DNA of 64,000 nucleotides from Shewanella sp. OMA3-2 (GTDB lineage: Bacteria > Pseudomonadota > Gammaproteobacteria > Enterobacterales > Shewanellaceae): positions 2,864,001-2,928,000 of the forward strand of contig NZ_CP090974.1 of NCBI RefSeq assembly GCF_021513195.1, given 5' to 3'. The notes below the pieces were generated by a model, which did not search any database, was not told the origin of the DNA, and worked only from the letters and a program-made list of their open reading frames with translations. Shown here one piece after another: positions 19,223 through 29,231 of the stretch (position 1 is its first letter; the number at the start of each line of letters is the position of its first letter). The translations under genes were made by a program, and so were the position numbers.

Positions 19223-21610
19223 TTAATCCCTCAACGATGCGTTGAACTCGGTCTTTAGCGCCGATACCACTGATTCCATAGTCTCAGTAATATCTTTATC
19301 TTCAAGCGTACGAGTAATGTCTTGTAACGTAAGTGCGATTGCCAGGCTCTTTTTGCCAGGTTCAACACCTTTACCTAGGTATACATCGAACAAGTTTAAG
19401 CCAACCAACTGATTTTCGCCAACTTTTCTTATCAAATTCATAATATCGGTTGCAGATATATGATCATCTACTACTACTGCGATATCACGTCGATTAGCTG
19501 GAAACTTAGATACAGCTTGGGCTAGCGGTAAACTGGCATGCAGCAATGCGTCCAGTTCTAACTCAAAAACTATTGTTTTACCATTAAGTCCAAAAGGCTT
19601 TTCCAAGCTAGGATGGATAGCGCCAATATGACCAATGACTCGATTATTTCTTAATATTTCAGCGCATTGTCCTGGATGCAGCGCAGGATGAGTTGCTGCT
19701 TTAAAACTAAATTCAGAAGCGGCAACTGTCAAGCCGATTATTGCTTCTAAATCACCTTTTAAATCAAAGAAGTCTACAGACTTGGATTCCATTGACCAAT
19801 GTTCATCATTTTGAACACCGGAAATTACCGCACCAATCATAGCTTGTTGACGTACACCAGCGTCTGAATTTGCATCAGGCACAAAGCGTAAACCCGTTTC
19901 AAATAAACGCACGCGACTTTGCTGGCGATTTTGATTATAGCCCACTGCTGACAATAATCCGGTAAACATCGACAAACGCATAGACGACATTTCTGTCGAA
20001 ATAGGGTTTGGTAAAATCATGGTGTCTTGTTCTGGGTGAACCAGCGCTTGCATTTTGGGGTCAACAAAACTGTAAGTAATGGCTTCTTGGAACCCACGTG
20101 CCACTAACATGTTACGCACACGTTTTAGTGGGATGTTTGATTCTTTGTGATCTGACATATTTAATGCAGCTTGCGGCGCTGTATTTGGAATATTGTCATA
20201 ACCGTAAATACGGGCAACTTCTTCAATCAAATCTTCTTCAATTGCCATATCAAAACGGTAAGTTGCAGTTGTTACGGCCCAATCATTATCAACTGCTGCA
20301 ACACTAAACCCCAAACACGTTAGAATTTCTACCACGTCAGCATCAGGAATAACATGCCCTAATGTTTTATCTAGTTTGCTACGACGTAATGTGATTTTAG
20401 CTGCTGTAGGTAAATGTTCAACGGCAACCGCCTCAACAACTTGCCCTGCTTCTCCACCACAAATATCCAATACAAGACGCGTGGCGCGATCCATTACCTT
20501 ATGCTGCAGTTGCGGGTCAACACCACGCTCAAAACGGTGTGACGCATCAGTGTGTAAGCCTAAACGACGTGATTTACCCATAATCGCTAAAGGTGCAAAA
20601 AAAGCACACTCTAATAGAATATCTTGAGTATTTTCAGTCACACCTGTTGCTTCACCACCAAAGACACCAGCAAGTGCAACCGCTTGTTTATCATCGGCAA
20701 TCACTAAGGTATCGTTAGGGACCGTAATTTCATTACCGTCTAATAACGTCAGCTTTTCAACACCGTCACCTAAACGTACATTAATTGCACCGTTTAGGGT
20801 ATTCAAATCAAAGGCGTGCATTGGTTGACCAAACTCAATAAGCACAAAGTTGGTAATATCAACAATGGGATCGATTGAGCGGATACCACTACGACGTAAC
20901 TTTTCTTGCATCCATAAAGGCGTATCCGCTTTTACGTTGATATTTTTTACTATACGGCCTAAATAACGTGGGCAAGCTTCTTTTGCCTGTACGTTAATGG
21001 TTATCGGCGCGTCAATCGTTGCTTCAACGGTTTTCCAGGTAGGCTCTGTAACCACTTGACGATTTAATACACCGACTTCTCGTGCAAGACCTGCCATGCC
21101 TAAACAATCGGCACGGTTGGCGGTTAAATCAACATCAATAATCGCATCATCTAAATCTAAATATTGGCGAACGTCTTGACCAATTGGTGCATCTTGCGGT
21201 AATTCGATAATGCCATCGCTTTCAATGCTAATGCCTAGCTCGCTATACGAGCACAACATGCCCATTGATGGTTGACCACGAAGCTTGGCTTTCTTAATCT
21301 TGAAGTCACCAGGTAAAACAGCGCCTACCATAGCAACGGCAACTTTTAAGCCTAAACGACAATTAGGTGCACCGCAGACGATATCAATTAACTCATCGCT
21401 GCCGACATTAATTTTGGTAACACGTAATTTGTCAGCATCGGGATGTTGGCCACACTCAACAACTTCACCCACAATAACACCGCTAAATGCAGCGGCTACG
21501 GGATCTATGCCATCAACTTCAAGACCAGCCATAGTAATTTGGTGTGATAATTCGTCACGACTTACAGATGGGTTAACCCATTCACGAAGCCAAGATTCAC
21601 TGAATTTCAT
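19223..21610 (-). CDS. pheT: Phenylalanyl-tRNA synthetase beta subunit
   Basis: Large subunit of the alpha2-beta2 enzyme that charges tRNA-Phe. From ATG 21610 (GGAG 11 bases upstream) the protein begins [15 protein letters not shown] and is 795 aa, exactly the E. coli length. An upstream reading frame is open but has no family match. Domains: tRNA-binding/OB fold (about 40-150, [19 protein letters not shown]), B3/B4 editing domain ([15 protein letters not shown]), B5, and the C-terminal anticodon-binding ferredoxin-like domain ([14 protein letters not shown]). Confidence 0.96.
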   Translation of the reverse strand: MKFSESWLREWVNPSVSRDELSHQITMAGLEVDGIDPVAAAFSGVIVGEVVECGQHPDADKLRVTKINVGSDELIDIVCGAPNCRLGLKVAVAMVGAVLPGDFKIKKAKLRGQPSMGMLCSYSELGISIESDGIIELPQDAPIGQDVRQYLDLDDAIIDVDLTANRADCLGMAGLAREVGVLNRQVVTEPTWKTVEATIDAPITINVQAKEACPRYLGRIVKNINVKADTPLWMQEKLRRSGIRSIDPIVDITNFVLIEFGQPMHAFDLNTLNGAINVRLGDGVEKLTLLDGNEITVPNDTLVIADDKQAVALAGVFGGEATGVTENTQDILLECAFFAPLAIMGKSRRLGLHTDASHRFERGVDPQLQHKVMDRATRLVLDICGGEAGQVVEAVAVEHLPTAAKITLRRSKLDKTLGHVIPDADVVEILTCLGFSVAAVDNDWAVTTATYRFDMAIEEDLIEEVARIYGYDNIPNTAPQAALNMSDHKESNIPLKRVRNMLVARGFQEAITYSFVDPKMQALVHPEQDTMILPNPISTEMSSMRLSMFTGLLSAVGYNQNRQQSRVRLFETGLRFVPDANSDAGVRQQAMIGAVISGVQNDEHWSMESKSVDFFDLKGDLEAIIGLTVAASEFSFKAATHPALHPGQCAEILRNNRVIGHIGAIHPSLEKPFGLNGKTIVFELELDALLHASLPLAQAVSKFPANRRDIAVVVDDHISATDIMNLIRKVGENQLVGLNLFDVYLGKGVEPGKKSLAIALTLQDITRTLEDKDITETMESVVSALKTEFNASLRD

Positions 21611-21626
21611 CGGTTTTGTTGCTCCG

Positions 21627-22610
<984 letters not shown>

Positions 22611-22707
22611 TTATTCATCCACTGCATCTGGGCATTACTAATGCGATTTTTACCATTAAACATAACGGCAAGATGTTGATAATTCCTTTTAGATAATTCT
22701 AAAGGCA

Positions 22708-22758
22708 CTACCCATCAATTAAAATAAAAGAGATAAATTTTACGTTAGCAGCCAGCAT
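22708..22758 (-). CDS. Possible leader peptide upstream of pheS
   Basis: A 16-codon frame (MLAANVKFISFILIDG) upstream of pheS, with AAAGG about nine bases before its ATG and a possible -10 (TATAAT) 23 bp upstream. It has two Phe codons. The start MxAA plus Phe-rich middle loosely resembles the E. coli PheM leader. I see no U-tailed attenuator hairpin between it and pheS; only a CCTTTAGA/TCTAAAAGG stem with a bulge follows. This may be chance. Confidence 0.25.
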   Translation of the reverse strand: MLAANVKFISFILIDG

Positions 22759-22780
22759 ATTACTAGGCCTTTTAAGGGTA

Positions 22781-22786
22781 ATTATA
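22781..22786 (-). promoter_or_regulatory. Candidate -10 element of the pheST-ihfA operon
   Basis: A consensus TATAAT on the minus strand 170 bp upstream of pheS. The -35 position (17-bp spacing) is poor, so this is only a candidate. Confidence 0.3.
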
Positions 22787-23095
22787 AGCTTTTACTTAGG
22801 TTTATTCGCTTAAAACAGCTCTGCCTTGCTGCGTTGAGTATTTATCGTCAATTGAACATGAATATTTTCAATCGCCGCTTTACTATATTAAAAGGTGAAA
22901 TTAATGTTAGATCCTTAATGTGGCTCAACCAATCTGATTGAAAAGTCGATATATTAATCAAGTAACACTTAAAAAAAGCGTTATATACTAAAGTTTAGCT
23001 TTTTCGCCCCGATAGCCTATATACTTACCAAAGTACTTATTTAACTGAAGAACTTATTAACTTAAGTTCGCGGCCAAAGACTAGAAGAGGCACTG
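22787..23095. other. Intergenic region between divergent pheS and chemoreceptor genes
   Basis: AT-rich spacer of just over 300 bp that must contain the promoter of the chemoreceptor gene and any upstream control of pheST. I see no gene, clear palindrome or RNA element in it. Confidence 0.6.
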
Positions 23096-24601
23096 ATGAG
23101 AGAAGTTAAATTTAGATGGATAGATCAATATCTTATCCATATGACCTTACAAACAAAGTTTACTATTTTAGCTGTTGTACCCATGTTGATGATTATTGGT
23201 TTAACCCTTTTCTTAAATAATCTTCATGCCGATAACTTACAAGACACCACTAACAACAATCAGTTGCAATTCATTAAGCAAGCCAATAATTACATTGAAA
23301 ACGCTTATGATTTAGTTGATGAAAGTAAACGTAATGACTTAAAAACTCAATTATCTAGTGCCAGTCAAATAGTCAATATTGAGAACTTAGATAACCGGTT
23401 GCTAGTGCTTGCACAGCAAGGTGGTGGTATTAGTAAACAAGATAATACCACCCGTATTGTTAGTGGTATCAATAGTCATGACATGGTGATTGTGAGCGAG
23501 TTATCCTCAAAACAACTAACCCAAAACAACTCTAATGCTAACGTTGCGTATATCACTATGGTGATATTATTGGCTGTTCTTGCAGCCTTTGCTTACTACA
23601 TTTCAACCTTTGTCGGCGGCGCTTTATACACCACTGTAACCGCATTGAAACGGGCTGCTAGCGGCGATTTAACAGGCAGGCTTAATTTTTTCGAAGTCAA
23701 AGATGAATTTAGCCTACTGGCTATAAGTATTGATGCTTTAGTTGAACGTCAGCACACTTTGGTTAAGCAAATAACCCAAGCGACGGAGCAAATTCGCACC
23801 GTGGTGTCAGGATTTAGAACGACGGCTCAAAATGGCCAATCAATGGCAGTGGATCAGCGTGAGCATTTAGATTCATTGGCAACAGCAATGGAACAAATGA
23901 CCGCAGCGGTCAAAGAAGTTGCCCGAAATGCAGAGCAATCTTCAAGTGAAACTGAGGAAACCAATAATCAAGTGGCTGCAGGTTCAAAAGATATTGCCAC
24001 CACTGTGCATGCTATTGATATTTTGTCACAAGAGATTGGTCAAGCTTCTAATGCCGTTGGCGTATTGAATGACAATGCCAGTAAAATTGATGCTGTGGTC
24101 TCCACCATTAATGCTATTTCCCAACAAACAAACTTACTGGCTCTTAACGCTGCTATTGAAGCTGCACGAGCAGGTGAGCAAGGCCGAGGGTTTGCTGTTG
24201 TTGCCGATGAAGTACGTACGCTAGCGGGAAGAACACAAGCTGCTACGGTAGAAATTAAAACCATGATTGAAGCGCTTCAATCTGGTACGCGTAATTTAAC
24301 CCAAGTGATGTCTCGTACCGTTGAGCAAGCCAATGAAGGTAAAAAACATGTTCTGCAAACTGGCGAGGATTTGAATAACATTGCCCACCACAGTCATCGT
24401 GTGCTTGAAATGAGTGTGTTAATTGCAACTTCAGCGGATGAACAGTCTGCCGTTGCTAACGAGATTGCGACCAATTTAATGGAAATCCGCAATCAGTCAC
24501 ATAATGTAGAGAAATCAGCGAACCAGTCAGTATCTGGTTGCGATGAATTACACGCAACTGCTGAACAACTCGATCAATTATTGGTAGGCTTGAAGTTATA
24601 A
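23096..24601 (+). CDS. Methyl-accepting chemotaxis protein
   Basis: A 501-aa transmembrane chemoreceptor. Membrane segments lie at about 20-43 and 149-172, enclosing a roughly 105-residue periplasmic sensor too short for a dCache domain. A HAMP domain follows (about 173-225, [15 protein letters not shown]), then the methyl-accepting signalling helices with the hairpin tip [36 protein letters not shown] near residue 342. There is no CheR-tethering NWETF-type pentapeptide at the C-terminus. The ligand cannot be told from sequence. It is monocistronic, ending at the terminator at 24668; AGAGG precedes the ATG. Confidence 0.93.
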   Translation: MREVKFRWIDQYLIHMTLQTKFTILAVVPMLMIIGLTLFLNNLHADNLQDTTNNNQLQFIKQANNYIENAYDLVDESKRNDLKTQLSSASQIVNIENLDNRLLVLAQQGGGISKQDNTTRIVSGINSHDMVIVSELSSKQLTQNNSNANVAYITMVILLAVLAAFAYYISTFVGGALYTTVTALKRAASGDLTGRLNFFEVKDEFSLLAISIDALVERQHTLVKQITQATEQIRTVVSGFRTTAQNGQSMAVDQREHLDSLATAMEQMTAAVKEVARNAEQSSSETEETNNQVAAGSKDIATTVHAIDILSQEIGQASNAVGVLNDNASKIDAVVSTINAISQQTNLLALNAAIEAARAGEQGRGFAVVADEVRTLAGRTQAATVEIKTMIEALQSGTRNLTQVMSRTVEQANEGKKHVLQTGEDLNNIAHHSHRVLEMSVLIATSADEQSAVANEIATNLMEIRNQSHNVEKSANQSVSGCDELHATAEQLDQLLVGLKL

Positions 24602-24667
24602 TATTTGAGCTTGTGGTAGTTAAATCTGTCAACATAGTTGAACTTGTGTAAATACAACAATTAATCT

Positions 24668-24688
24668 AGGCGCTGCGGCGCCTTTTTT
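24668..24688 (+). terminator. Rho-independent terminator of the chemoreceptor gene
   Basis: An AGGCGC/GCGCCT stem with a TGCG loop and T run, 67 bp past the stop. The rest of 24602-24910 holds only this hairpin and the opposing terminator at 24875. Confidence 0.85.
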
Positions 24689-24874
24689 ATTAATCATATC
24701 AACATGAAAACTCATTAAAAAACGCCTTTTAAAGCTCACTAAAATTTAAATATTTGTCAGTGAACAGCCTTCGAAGCAATAAGTAACAACTGCGATATAA
24801 ATAATGGAATTGGAATGGGTATAGAGACCAACTAAGTGACTTAATCGGCTTGGCGCATGGTTTATCAATTAATA

Positions 24875-24906
24875 CAAAAAAGCCTTAGTGCTTACGCTAA
24901 GGCTTT
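24875..24906 (-). terminator. Rho-independent terminator of the retropepsin-like gene
   Basis: A ten-base perfect stem (AAAGCCTTAG with CTAAGGCTTT) and eight-base loop, followed on the minus strand by a T run, just after the stop of the gene starting at 25816. Confidence 0.88.
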
Positions 24907-24910
24907 AATA

Positions 24911-25816
24911 TTAAATCTGAGAAAGACTCTCTTTAGACACGTCCACCATATAGGTATCTTGTAACCAATTACGCCCTATTAGTAACTTATGGCCCATATT
25001 GGTACGGTCTGTTAAGTTGACATCAACTAAATACTCTTGCCCTGGCTCACCAACACTTAAACGAACCCTATAGCGAATTTCAGATCCTTGTGCATTACGA
25101 ATAAGTGTTTTGCCATAAATTTTAGTCCGAATATCAACCGCATAACCTTGCTCATTCTCGGTAGTAAATGTCACCATTTTACCGATATTGTTTTGCATAT
25201 CACTTTCATCTTCTTCTTCAATTCGCATATTGACAGCATGAAGTGAGTTTTGACCCGCTCCGGTATCAATACGCGTTTTAAACATTAAACTGGCTTGTTT
25301 TATGTTTAATTTAGCTACCAGGCCAATAATGTTATCAGCCTTGTTTTCTGATATATCAACAATATAGTCATCTTTAAGAAAATTACGTCCAATTAACAAC
25401 TTATAATTCATGTGGCTACGGTCACGTAAATTTACATGGACTGTCTTTAACGCATCAGGAAAACCGACTTCAAGCTTGACCATATAACGTGTTTCAATGC
25501 CTTGAGAATTTCTCACCGTTGAGGTTCTGAGTATTTCTGCTTGTAAACGCTTTTGGTCGCCCTGTTCATTTTCAGTGGTAAACTCAATCATTTTACCAAT
25601 GTTGTTTTTCATTTTTTGCGACGCACCACCGATAACCTCTAAATCGACAGCATGCAAAGACGAATTGACCGCACCAGTATCCATACGCGCTTTATACATT
25701 AAACCTGACTGCGCAACAGTCATCAGTTCCTTTTGTTTTAAAATTTGTTTTTCTGCCGCATTAGCTAAAGACAAACTTAACCACAATACAACAAGCAAGG
25801 TTATGCTTTTAAACAT
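24911..25816 (-). CDS. Exported protein with two tandem retropepsin-like (PF05618-type) domains
   Basis: A 301-aa protein with a clear signal peptide (MFKSITLLVVLWLSLSLANA, cleavage about 20/21). Two homologous halves of about 130 residues follow. Each has a DTGA motif (Asp46 in RMDTGAVNSSLHAVD, Asp184 in RIDTGAGQNSLHAVN), an internal NIGKM-FTTENEQG block and a closing LIGRN-L--Y-VD motif. The family (RimB / putative zinc or aspartic protease beside RimK-like ligases) has a retropepsin fold with DTG and hydrophobic-Gly motifs. Two DTG copies in one chain could form an intramolecular dimer. ATG 25816 is chosen for AGGA six bases upstream. Substrate unknown. Confidence 0.82.
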   Translation of the reverse strand: MFKSITLLVVLWLSLSLANAAEKQILKQKELMTVAQSGLMYKARMDTGAVNSSLHAVDLEVIGGASQKMKNNIGKMIEFTTENEQGDQKRLQAEILRTSTVRNSQGIETRYMVKLEVGFPDALKTVHVNLRDRSHMNYKLLIGRNFLKDDYIVDISENKADNIIGLVAKLNIKQASLMFKTRIDTGAGQNSLHAVNMRIEEEDESDMQNNIGKMVTFTTENEQGYAVDIRTKIYGKTLIRNAQGSEIRYRVRLSVGEPGQEYLVDVNLTDRTNMGHKLLIGRNWLQDTYMVDVSKESLSQI

Positions 25817-25852
25817 GTTCATTCCTAACAATAAATATTAAACAATAAAAAA

Positions 25853-26203
25853 TTAATGCAGTATTTTATCAATTTCTTGATCGAACAGATTCTTAATTAA
25901 GCCGGAAAATTCGGTTATAAAAATGCTTTGTTCAGGAGTGGCATTTTGATCAGCAACTTTTGCTAATATCTCTTCTAAATCATAAACAATCGCATCAATT
26001 TCACGGATAACCATGTTACGTTGAGCAAATGATAATTGCGGGTTTTGACCACAGACCATAATGATTTGAGCTGATAACTGTTCTTCAAATAACTCTAAAA
26101 CGGTTTCAGACGCCAAAGCATTATTTTCAAAGGTTTCAAATAACCCTAAATGTTCAGTTAAATACTGAATTAAATGCATATAACCGTCTTTATCTGTAAC
26201 CAT
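25853..26203 (-). CDS. Small acidic protein of unknown function (possibly DUF3802)
   Basis: A 116-residue, mostly helical acidic protein beginning MVTDKDGYMHLIQYLTEHL. The ATG at 26203 is preferred because GGAG lies six bases upstream; an upstream frame to 26257 is open but lacks such a site. No enzyme motif, membrane segment or signal peptide is visible. From memory it resembles DUF3802, a short family of marine gammaproteobacteria, but this is not verified. It lies 36 bp upstream of the retropepsin-like gene on the same strand, so the two may be co-transcribed. Confidence 0.7.
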   Translation of the reverse strand: MVTDKDGYMHLIQYLTEHLGLFETFENNALASETVLELFEEQLSAQIIMVCGQNPQLSFAQRNMVIREIDAIVYDLEEILAKVADQNATPEQSIFITEFSGLIKNLFDQEIDKILH

Positions 26204-26369
26204 CTGAACTCCGAAATCTTGGATAATAATGTGTTTAAAATCTAAGCTATCCAACATAGTGGGTAATCTATTAAATATTTTAACAGCTCTTTTTAATATA
26301 CATTTTTTAACGTTTATTACTAACGCCCGTTCATGTTAACGTTCGTAATAACTCAACATTGAGTATTTT

Positions 26370-26945
26370 TTATTTTGATAAGGTTAACACGAATGACACT
26401 GGAACCGCCAAACTGATGCTGGTTAATCCAGCTATATTACGTAGCTTTTCAACCCCGGTCACTAAATCAAAATCTCCCGCATTAATAATCACCGGCGTTA
26501 AACTAGTCACTAACATTTTAGTCGCTGACAATTTAGCTATCACCACATTGAAAGGCAAAGCTTGCTGCTCTCCATGGAGTGAAATTGTCGCATCTACTTG
26601 GGTTATTAAGGTTTCGCCGACTTTTAAGTCACTTATAAGCTTTGGATTAACCCCCGCTTTAAGCTGTAACTTTGGAAACTGAGCCACTTCAAATAATAAA
26701 CCTTGCATTCTTTCATCGCGAACACTAATCCCCGTATCTACGCTGCTTAAGTCTATTGTTAAACTAAATCCACCAGAATCACTTAAAGCCCCTTCGATTT
26801 GTTTAAAGCGATGAACTTCTCCCACATCAGCTTTCTTTATTGAAATAAAGCTGACTGTAGACTGGCTATTATTTACTTTCCAATCACTTGCTAAAGTCTG
26901 ACTAGAAAGTAACCCTAGTACCATTAACGATAACCCTAGTTTCAT
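26370..26945 (-). CDS. YceI-family periplasmic lipid-binding protein
   Basis: A 191-aa protein with a signal peptide (MKLGLSLMVLGLLSSQTLA). The YceI lipocalin-like barrel follows: DWKVNNSQSTVSFISIKKADVGEVHRF, then the SLTIDLSSVDTGISVRDERM block. Family members bind isoprenoid quinone-like lipids in the periplasm. The ATG at 26945 has AAGGA well placed; an upstream frame exists but would bury the signal peptide. Specific ligand unknown. The direction and 58-bp spacing suggest it may be transcribed after yaiI. Confidence 0.88.
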   Translation of the reverse strand: MKLGLSLMVLGLLSSQTLASDWKVNNSQSTVSFISIKKADVGEVHRFKQIEGALSDSGGFSLTIDLSSVDTGISVRDERMQGLLFEVAQFPKLQLKAGVNPKLISDLKVGETLITQVDATISLHGEQQALPFNVVIAKLSATKMLVTSLTPVIINAGDFDLVTGVEKLRNIAGLTSISLAVPVSFVLTLSK

Positions 26946-27003
26946 CTTAAAATCCTTTTGCGAGTTTATAACACAATAAGTATAGATCAGCCCCAAGTAT
27001 AGA

Positions 27004-27456
27004 TCAGCGCTGTTTAACTAACCATTTATCCAACGATTGAGCAAATGCATGTTTATCTGTTTGCGAAAACGTATTCGGGCCTTGGGTATGCACACCACTG
27101 CTACGCATCTCCTCCATAAAGTCACGCATTGTTACTGTCTGTTTGATATTTTCAGGCGTATAGACATTACCTCTAGGGTTAATGGCTAAAGCGCCTTTTT
27201 CAATTGCATCTGAAGCAAGCGGAATATCCGCGGTGATCACTAAATCCCCTTGATTAAGTTGTTCGACAATATAATTATCTGCTTCATCAAAGCCAGAGCT
27301 GACTCGGATCATCTTAATAAAGGGCGATATTGGTATCTTAATCATTTGATTAGCAACCAATACAATGTTTACCGACTTACGCTCGGCGGCCCTAAATAGC
27401 ATTTCTTTTACCGGATTAGGACATGCATCTGCGTCTACCCAAATCTTAGCTTGCAT
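27004..27456 (-). CDS. yaiI: YaiI/YqxD family protein (UPF0178, PIN-like fold)
   Basis: A 150-aa cytoplasmic protein with [16 protein letters not shown] at the N-terminus (the acidic D-A-D residues of a PIN/NYN-like nuclease site), then [15 protein letters not shown] and [12 protein letters not shown]. All are signatures of the DUF188/UPF0178 family. The nuclease activity is inferred from the fold; no substrate is established. It starts 12 bp after the pdxH stop, so the two are likely co-transcribed. Confidence 0.9.
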   Translation of the reverse strand: MQAKIWVDADACPNPVKEMLFRAAERKSVNIVLVANQMIKIPISPFIKMIRVSSGFDEADNYIVEQLNQGDLVITADIPLASDAIEKGALAINPRGNVYTPENIKQTVTMRDFMEEMRSSGVHTQGPNTFSQTDKHAFAQSLDKWLVKQR

Positions 27457-27468
27457 AGCGCGTCCTCA

Positions 27469-28110
27469 TTAAGGTGCTAAACGATCTATTTGCCATGTTG
27501 ACTCAGGTGACTGACTGTATATAAATCTATCATGCAATCTATGCTCTCCCCCTTGCCAAAACTCGATGCTTTGAGGACGCACTAAGTATCCTCCCCAAAA
27601 CTTAGGTAAAGGCACTTGTCCTTGAGCAAATTTAGTCTTCATTTCAGCAAATTTACCTTCTAATACTTGGCGAGCAGAGATTTTACTCGACTGCTTAGAC
27701 ACCCAAGCTGCTATTTGACTATCCTTTGGTCGGCTCATAAAGTATTTAGCGACTTCGACCATAGATAAGGGCTCAGCTTGACCAATAACGGCCACTTGTC
27801 GCTCTAAAGGATGCCAAGGAAATAACAAACTTATTTTATTATTAGTCGATAATTGCGCCGCTTTACGACTTTCTAGATTAGTAAAAAATACAAATCCGTT
27901 ATCATCAAACTTTTTAAGCAATACGATACGCTGAAAAGGTTGACCTTCTTCATCAACGGTCGCCACACACATAGCGGTAGGATCGGTTAAATTGGCATCT
28001 TTAGCTTGCGAGAGCCATTTTTCAAATAAATCCATCGGATTCGCCGGTAAATCAGCACGGCGTAATCCACCTTGAGAATACTCTCGACGAATATCACTTA
28101 AATCGCTCAT
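27469..28110 (-). CDS. pdxH: Pyridoxamine/pyridoxine 5'-phosphate oxidase
   Basis: FMN enzyme making pyridoxal 5'-phosphate in synthesis and salvage. The 213 residues (E. coli 218) include [36 protein letters not shown] (FMN/PLP-binding strand), [13 protein letters not shown] and the C-terminal family signature [20 protein letters not shown]...RLHDRF. Several PLP users (SpeA, HisC, PabC) lie in this window but are not in its operon. Confidence 0.96.
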   Translation of the reverse strand: MSDLSDIRREYSQGGLRRADLPANPMDLFEKWLSQAKDANLTDPTAMCVATVDEEGQPFQRIVLLKKFDDNGFVFFTNLESRKAAQLSTNNKISLLFPWHPLERQVAVIGQAEPLSMVEVAKYFMSRPKDSQIAAWVSKQSSKISARQVLEGKFAEMKTKFAQGQVPLPKFWGGYLVRPQSIEFWQGGEHRLHDRFIYSQSPESTWQIDRLAP

Positions 28111-28193
28111 ACCTTCCCCTTATGGGATAAAAACCCACTTTATGCAGGCTTTATATAGAAATATTATTTTTCTAACCAACCTTAGTTGCCAAC

Positions 28194-29122
28194 TTACAAA
28201 AACTCAGGACTCAGCACTTCTGGACAAGTCTGCTGATAGTGGCTGAAGTGTACATTATAACCTTGCTGAATTGGATATGAGCAATGGCCTACGCATATAT
28301 TTTTAGGAACAGTTGGCGCGGCCATCTCGGTATCGAATCCGATGATATCCCAACTTCTTGGCTTCAATATTGCCAACAAGGTTGCCGCTATATCAAATTG
28401 ATGTTGTTCAAGGTTCACATTAGTTTCTAAACTGACATAAGAGCTCTGCTCTTGTGGCGTAATATGTATGGTGTAGTAAAAATTATCTTTAATGCCGTTG
28501 ATTGAAAAGCCAAGCGGAGTAAAAACATGTGCATCATATTCAAAGCCTGCAAATAACTTATCGAGTAACAACAGTTGATATATATCTGCTACAGTTTGTT
28601 GCTCAGTACATAAATAGTCTGCCACTGAACCACTAATGTGGTACATCAATAATTCGCAGGTTTTATCCTGCGGCACAATTTGACAACTTTTATCACTGGT
28701 AAATAAAAAGTGATGATGATTATCTAAATGACCAACTCGACAGGCGGTGCCAGGCACTCGCTGTCTTAGGGTGCTAATGTCATCTATAAACGTGCTGGCC
28801 TGTAAATAGGCTAAATATTCATTTTTACGTTGATAACGGATATATGTCAGCTTATCTACTGTCACTTTATCAATTAATGCACTCACTGAATCAATTAATG
28901 TTGATAAACCACATGTCAGTATGACCACACTATGATCCCACACAAATAAACTCGACTCACTGAGTATATAGGCATCGCATTGATCATTCTCAATATGGGA
29001 CAGAATATCTGCCTTGGCTAAACTGACAATATGCTCCCAGAAGGATAGCGGTAAAGCACGAAGTGAACCGAAACTCGGATCAACGCATAACGCTACTTTT
29101 TTTCTGAACCTTCAAAAAACAT
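28194..29122 (-). CDS. speD: Eukaryotic-type S-adenosylmethionine decarboxylase proenzyme, with a -1 frame break at codon 9
   Basis: Pyruvoyl enzyme giving decarboxylated AdoMet for aminopropyl transfer in polyamine synthesis. Joining the frames gives about 309 aa, similar to human AMD1 (334). Matches to the eukaryotic class: FFEGSE at residues 2-7 (human FFEGTE, catalytic Glu), the self-cleavage site YILSESSLFV (pyruvoyl-forming Ser57), ILTCG (human KTCG), FTPLGFSINGIK and YYTIHITP. The zero frame from ATG 29122 is MFFEGSEKK then TAG (29093-29095). The rest is in the -1 frame, entered at A-AAA-AAG (29096-29102). The long frame has no ordinary start before a GTG at 28943, which would lose the cleavage site. 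So the gene needs frameshifting or is a fresh one-base deletion mutant. It lies downstream of speA. Confidence 0.85.
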
Positions 29123-29159
29123 ATTAATGGCGAATAACTCGATTGATTGGAAATAAATA

Positions 29160-29190
29160 AAGGCTTAGTCATTATTCATAACTAAGCCTT
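29160..29190 (-). terminator. Probable terminator between speA and speD
   Basis: A ten-base perfect stem (AAGGCTTAGT with ACTAAGCCTT) and 11-base loop just after speA. The minus-strand tail is T-rich but interrupted, so read-through into speD is possible. Confidence 0.65.
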
Positions 29191-29231
29191 CTATTCAATG
29201 ATTTACTGATTAAAATTTACATAAATTAATC

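Noticed and set aside
22611..22758. T-box or terminator-type attenuator upstream of pheS
   Set aside because: No T-box sequence or U-tailed hairpin was found; the only stem (CCTTTAGA/TCTAAAAGG) has a bulge and no T run.
28194..28943. AdoMet decarboxylase as a short protein starting at GTG 28943
   Set aside because: This would lack the FFEGSE segment and the LSESS self-cleavage site required to form the pyruvoyl group; the upstream sequence clearly encodes them.
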